Source: Mesoaciditogaceae bacterium
GTDB lineage: Bacteria > Thermotogota > Thermotogae > Mesoaciditogales > Mesoaciditogaceae
Length of the DNA stretch: 7,415 nucleotides
Assembly: GCA_015486145.1 (NCBI GenBank)
Contig: WFSH01000094.1
Coordinates: 1-7,415 of the forward strand
Direction: 5' to 3'
The notes under the pieces are model-generated. The model saw only the letters and a list, made by a program, of their open reading frames with translations. It made no database searches and was not told the DNA's origin. Below, in pieces: positions 5,161 through 7,415 of the stretch (positions are counted from its first letter, which is position 1; each line of letters starts with the position of its first letter). The translations under genes were made by a program, and so were the position numbers.

Positions 5161-7017
5161 TCATTTTGAAAGTTTATAAAAGTCCAAACCAGCCATAAGA
5201 CTCATTGGATTGTAGTACCACCCTTTTACCCATGTTCTCTCTACGTGATGATCCATTGGCTGAACCATGTAAAGTTCTACCGCATAATTGTGAGCTCTTT
5301 GAGCAAGCTCTTTATAAATTTTAGCTCTTTCCTCTGGAATACTTGTTTTCATGGAAGCAACTATTAAAGGATTGAATTCTTTAGCTGCCAAATTTCTGAA
5401 ATTTTTCCCCAAAAATTTTCCATATGTACCAAAGTTTGAAAGGAATGGCTGGACAAAATCGTAAGCATCTGGATAATCGGCCGTCCAACCCATGACAAAA
5501 AATGGCAATCTTCCAGCGAAAACATCATCTAAATACGAAGCCCATAATTCACCTGTCACGCTTATTTTGAATTTGGGATTTATCCTAGCTGCATAATATT
5601 TGATCATTTCGCATGCTATTCTGCGTTGTTCGTTACCTGTATTGTAAACGATCGTAACTTTGAATCCTTTCTTCCACAACTCACCATTATAGGCCTTTTT
5701 GAAATATTCTGTGGCTTTTTTAAGATCAAAATTGTACGATGGAACACCTTGACTGTAACCTAAGAGTCCTTTTGGAATACAGCTGTTTGGTATCATACCT
5801 TCTCCATTCCAAACTTGATCTATATACTTCTCATAAGGAAAAAGATATTCAAAGGCTTTTCGAACATCTATATTACTAAAGAAATCGGGAGGAACTCCGT
5901 TGCCATCCAGTTTCCCACTCCCTATGAATGATTTCCCTTTCGCATTCACGTTAAAGTTGAAAAATCCACTGACAATTTCGAGAGTGGGAAATCCCTTTAA
6001 AACTCTCACTTTATTCATTCCTTCAATTTGTGACATATACTGTTCTGGAACATATATTATATCTGCATTTCCACGTTGAAGATCGAGTTTTCTCGTTGTG
6101 AATTCTGATACACGTTTTATTATGGCATACTTGATCTTGGCTGGACCAGCCCAATATTTATCAAAGCGTTCGAAAACTATTTGCCTACCTCTTTCCCACC
6201 TGTTTAGCATGAAAGGCCCACTACCATTTTCGATTGAGAAAAGTGGATCCTTCTCACGCGTTGGATTGTGGTATTTCCACCATGTAGCAGCTGTTCCGGG
6301 CCATGCACCATTATCAATTGCCCATTTTTCGTCTTCTACACCTGTCCACCCAGCGGGATGTGCAAGTATTGATAAAAAGGGCGGATATGGATGTGGTAAA
6401 CGGATTATAAGCTCATTACCGTTGATTTCAAAATCCTTATCTAAAAGATTGAAAGCTTTGAGCATTGCATCCTTGTATACAGGTTTTAGCTTACCGTTCA
6501 AGAACATATCGTCCCATTTTTTCACTCCAGCGTACTTCACAGCCCATTGAGTTATAGAATCAACATAATTTCCGTCTATTGTTGGGAACAGTGCTTCTGC
6601 GACCGTCCAGGCAGCTCCGCCACTTCTATCCAAAATTAGAAGTCTTTCCAAGGAATATTTAACATCTTCCGGAGTTAAAATGTCTCCGTTATGAAATCGT
6701 ACTCCCTTTCTTATGTGAAACACATAAGTTTTTCCATTATCCTTTATAGTTCCCTTTTCAACCGAAGGAACATTTGCGGAAAGCATCGGAAGGTAATTTG
6801 TAAGGCTCGTTCCATTGTATTGAATAAGGTTATCGTACATTTGAGATACCGCTTCAACAGAAGCAGTGTCGTAGCACCATGCTGGATCGAGAGATGGTAT
6901 TGTTCCAATAGTCTCCTCAATTAAGGAGTTGGGATGGGCTACTGCACCTGCAAGAACCAAGATGCCTAAAGACACAACAAAGAGTGTCATCACAAAAACC
7001 ATTAATGTTCTCTTCAT
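5161..7017 (-). CDS. ABC transporter solute-binding protein, family 5, paralog of the first
   Basis: This is a second periplasmic receptor of the same family and the same length (618 residues) as the gene at 376-2232. The two align nearly end to end with roughly 60% identity by eye. The signal peptide (MKRTLMVF, core, LAGAVA) lacks a lipobox. Shared blocks include HNGDILTPEDV, LPHPYPPF, GAWPGTAATWWKYHNP, KYWAGPAKIKYAIIK, EFTTRKLDL, IGSGKLDGNG, PPDFFSN, KKAYNGELWKKGF and ADYPDAYDFVQP (about 511-522). Differences concentrate elsewhere: for example GWTADYPDA replaces EWGADYPDP, and NTGNEQRRIACEMIKYY replaces the matching segment around 460-475. This suggests a different or shifted ligand. Codons differ at most silent sites, so the duplication is old. 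It follows the third SBP gene by 126 bases on the same strand, probably by read-through, as I see no good promoter between them. AAAGGAGG ends seven bases before the ATG. A strong terminator follows. Confidence 0.95.
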   Translation of the reverse strand: MKRTLMVFVMTLFVVSLGILVLAGAVAHPNSLIEETIGTIPSLDPAWCYDTASVEAVSQMYDNLIQYNGTSLTNYLPMLSANVPSVEKGTIKDNGKTYVFHIRKGVRFHNGDILTPEDVKYSLERLLILDRSGGAAWTVAEALFPTIDGNYVDSITQWAVKYAGVKKWDDMFLNGKLKPVYKDAMLKAFNLLDKDFEINGNELIIRLPHPYPPFLSILAHPAGWTGVEDEKWAIDNGAWPGTAATWWKYHNPTREKDPLFSIENGSGPFMLNRWERGRQIVFERFDKYWAGPAKIKYAIIKRVSEFTTRKLDLQRGNADIIYVPEQYMSQIEGMNKVRVLKGFPTLEIVSGFFNFNVNAKGKSFIGSGKLDGNGVPPDFFSNIDVRKAFEYLFPYEKYIDQVWNGEGMIPNSCIPKGLLGYSQGVPSYNFDLKKATEYFKKAYNGELWKKGFKVTIVYNTGNEQRRIACEMIKYYAARINPKFKISVTGELWASYLDDVFAGRLPFFVMGWTADYPDAYDFVQPFLSNFGTYGKFLGKNFRNLAAKEFNPLIVASMKTSIPEERAKIYKELAQRAHNYAVELYMVQPMDHHVERTWVKGWYYNPMSLMAGLDFYKLSK

Positions 7018-7024
7018 CTTTCTT

Positions 7025-7032
7025 CCTCCTTT
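7025..7032 (-). promoter_or_regulatory. Ribosome binding site AAAGGAGG
   Basis: This is a strong Shine-Dalgarno sequence with seven bases to the ATG at 7017, confirming the start chosen for the second SBP. Confidence 0.85.
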
Positions 7033-7057
7033 TAAATGACTCTCTATTTACTTAAGA

Positions 7058-7089
7058 ATCGCCCCTCCAACGGAAAATTGGAGGGCGAT
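7058..7089. other. Intercistronic hairpin between two SBP genes
   Basis: ATCGCCCCTCCAA (7058-7070) pairs with TTGGAGGGCGAT (7078-7089) around a seven-base loop, with one bulged C. On the minus strand it lies between the third and second SBP genes. It is not followed by a T run (TCTTAAG follows), so it is more likely a message-stabilising or processing structure than an efficient terminator. Such a structure could give the two receptors different expression levels from one transcript. Confidence 0.55.
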
Positions 7090-7143
7090 CACCAATGTGT
7101 ACCTTATGCTTATAAAACGGTAACTATAACTCGATTCGTTTCA

Positions 7144-7415
7144 TCACTTTGATAAGGCGTAAAAATCAACGATACCCATTAACATGGGGTTGTAGTGCCA
7201 TCCCTTTACCCAACTTCTCTGTACGTAGTTGCCCAAAGGTTGATACAACCACATTATGGCTGCTTCTTTGTACGCTCTTATGGAAAGTTCTCTATAAATT
7301 TTAAGCCTTTCCTTAGCGTTGGTAATATTTCTGGCTTCATCTATCAAAGGATCAAACTCCTTTTTCGCCAATTCCTGATAGCCCTTTCCGAGAGTAAGAC
7401 CGTAGTATCCAGTGC
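7144..7415 (-). CDS. Partial family-5 solute-binding protein (C-terminal 89 residues)
   Basis: The frame is open to the right edge of the window, so the N-terminal part lies outside. An in-frame TTG at 7371 is internal, because the preceding 14 codons (TGYYGLTLGKGYQE) continue the alignment with both full-length paralogs (for example FGTYGKFLGKNFRN). The segment carries LAKKEFDPL, RSWVKGWHYNPM and the shared tail DFYALSK. It is clearly homologous to both complete SBPs. It stops with TGA at 7146-7144, 126 bases before the next SBP on the same strand. This makes at least two receptor genes in tandem, plus the convergent one at the left. Nothing suggests a truncated gene; it is simply cut by the window. 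Confidence 0.93.
   Translation of the reverse strand, partial: TGYYGLTLGKGYQELAKKEFDPLIDEARNITNAKERLKIYRELSIRAYKEAAIMWLYQPLGNYVQRSWVKGWHYNPMLMGIVDFYALSK

Noticed and set aside
7144..7371. A 75-residue stand-alone gene starting at TTG 7371
   Set aside because: Homology to both full-length SBPs continues upstream of this codon to the window edge, so it is an internal leucine codon of a partial gene.

Overview
The window looks like a chromosomal piece of a moderately AT-rich diderm bacterium. I infer Thermotogota (a Thermotogales-like organism), but no marker gene here proves it. The grounds are three paralogous family-5 solute-binding proteins without lipobox cysteines, two lipoproteins beside a beta-barrel-like exported protein, and strong AAAGGAGG ribosome binding sites. 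All five gene products whose N-termini can be read appear to be exported, so this is a cell-envelope and nutrient-acquisition region.

Layout, left to right. Positions 1-375 hold a palindromic intergenic repeat and an otherwise gene-free leader. A 618-residue extracellular solute-binding protein (SBP) runs rightward at 376-2232. A bidirectional terminator at 2311-2342 separates it from a leftward cluster. In transcription order the cluster is: a lipoprotein with two OB folds (4872-4243); a staphylococcal-nuclease-type lipoprotein (its frame is open 4150-3386, but its natural start is probably 4199); and a beta-barrel-like protein (3371-2364). An intergenic region (4873-5160) contains candidate promoters, a tandem 12-base motif, a small palindrome and the terminator of the next gene. 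A second 618-residue SBP, clearly paralogous to the first, runs leftward at 7017-5161. The C-terminal 89 residues of a third paralog enter from the right edge on the same strand (7415-7144).

The most interesting unit is the three-gene leftward cluster. OB folds plus an SNase domain are found in one polypeptide in Bacillus subtilis YhcR. Here they are split over two adjacent lipoproteins, followed with a 14-base gap by a putative outer-membrane barrel. My inference is a surface system that binds and cuts extracellular nucleic acid, possibly passing fragments inward. The flanking SBPs are peptide/oligosaccharide-type receptors whose permease and ATPase genes are not in the window, so any functional link between them and the nuclease cluster is speculative.

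The nuclease gene has a conspicuous anomaly. Its open frame starts too late for a normal lipoprotein signal peptide. The missing start, lysine pair and hydrophobic stretch lie just upstream, one base out of frame across a run of nine T residues. This may be a sequencing error, phase variation or slippage.
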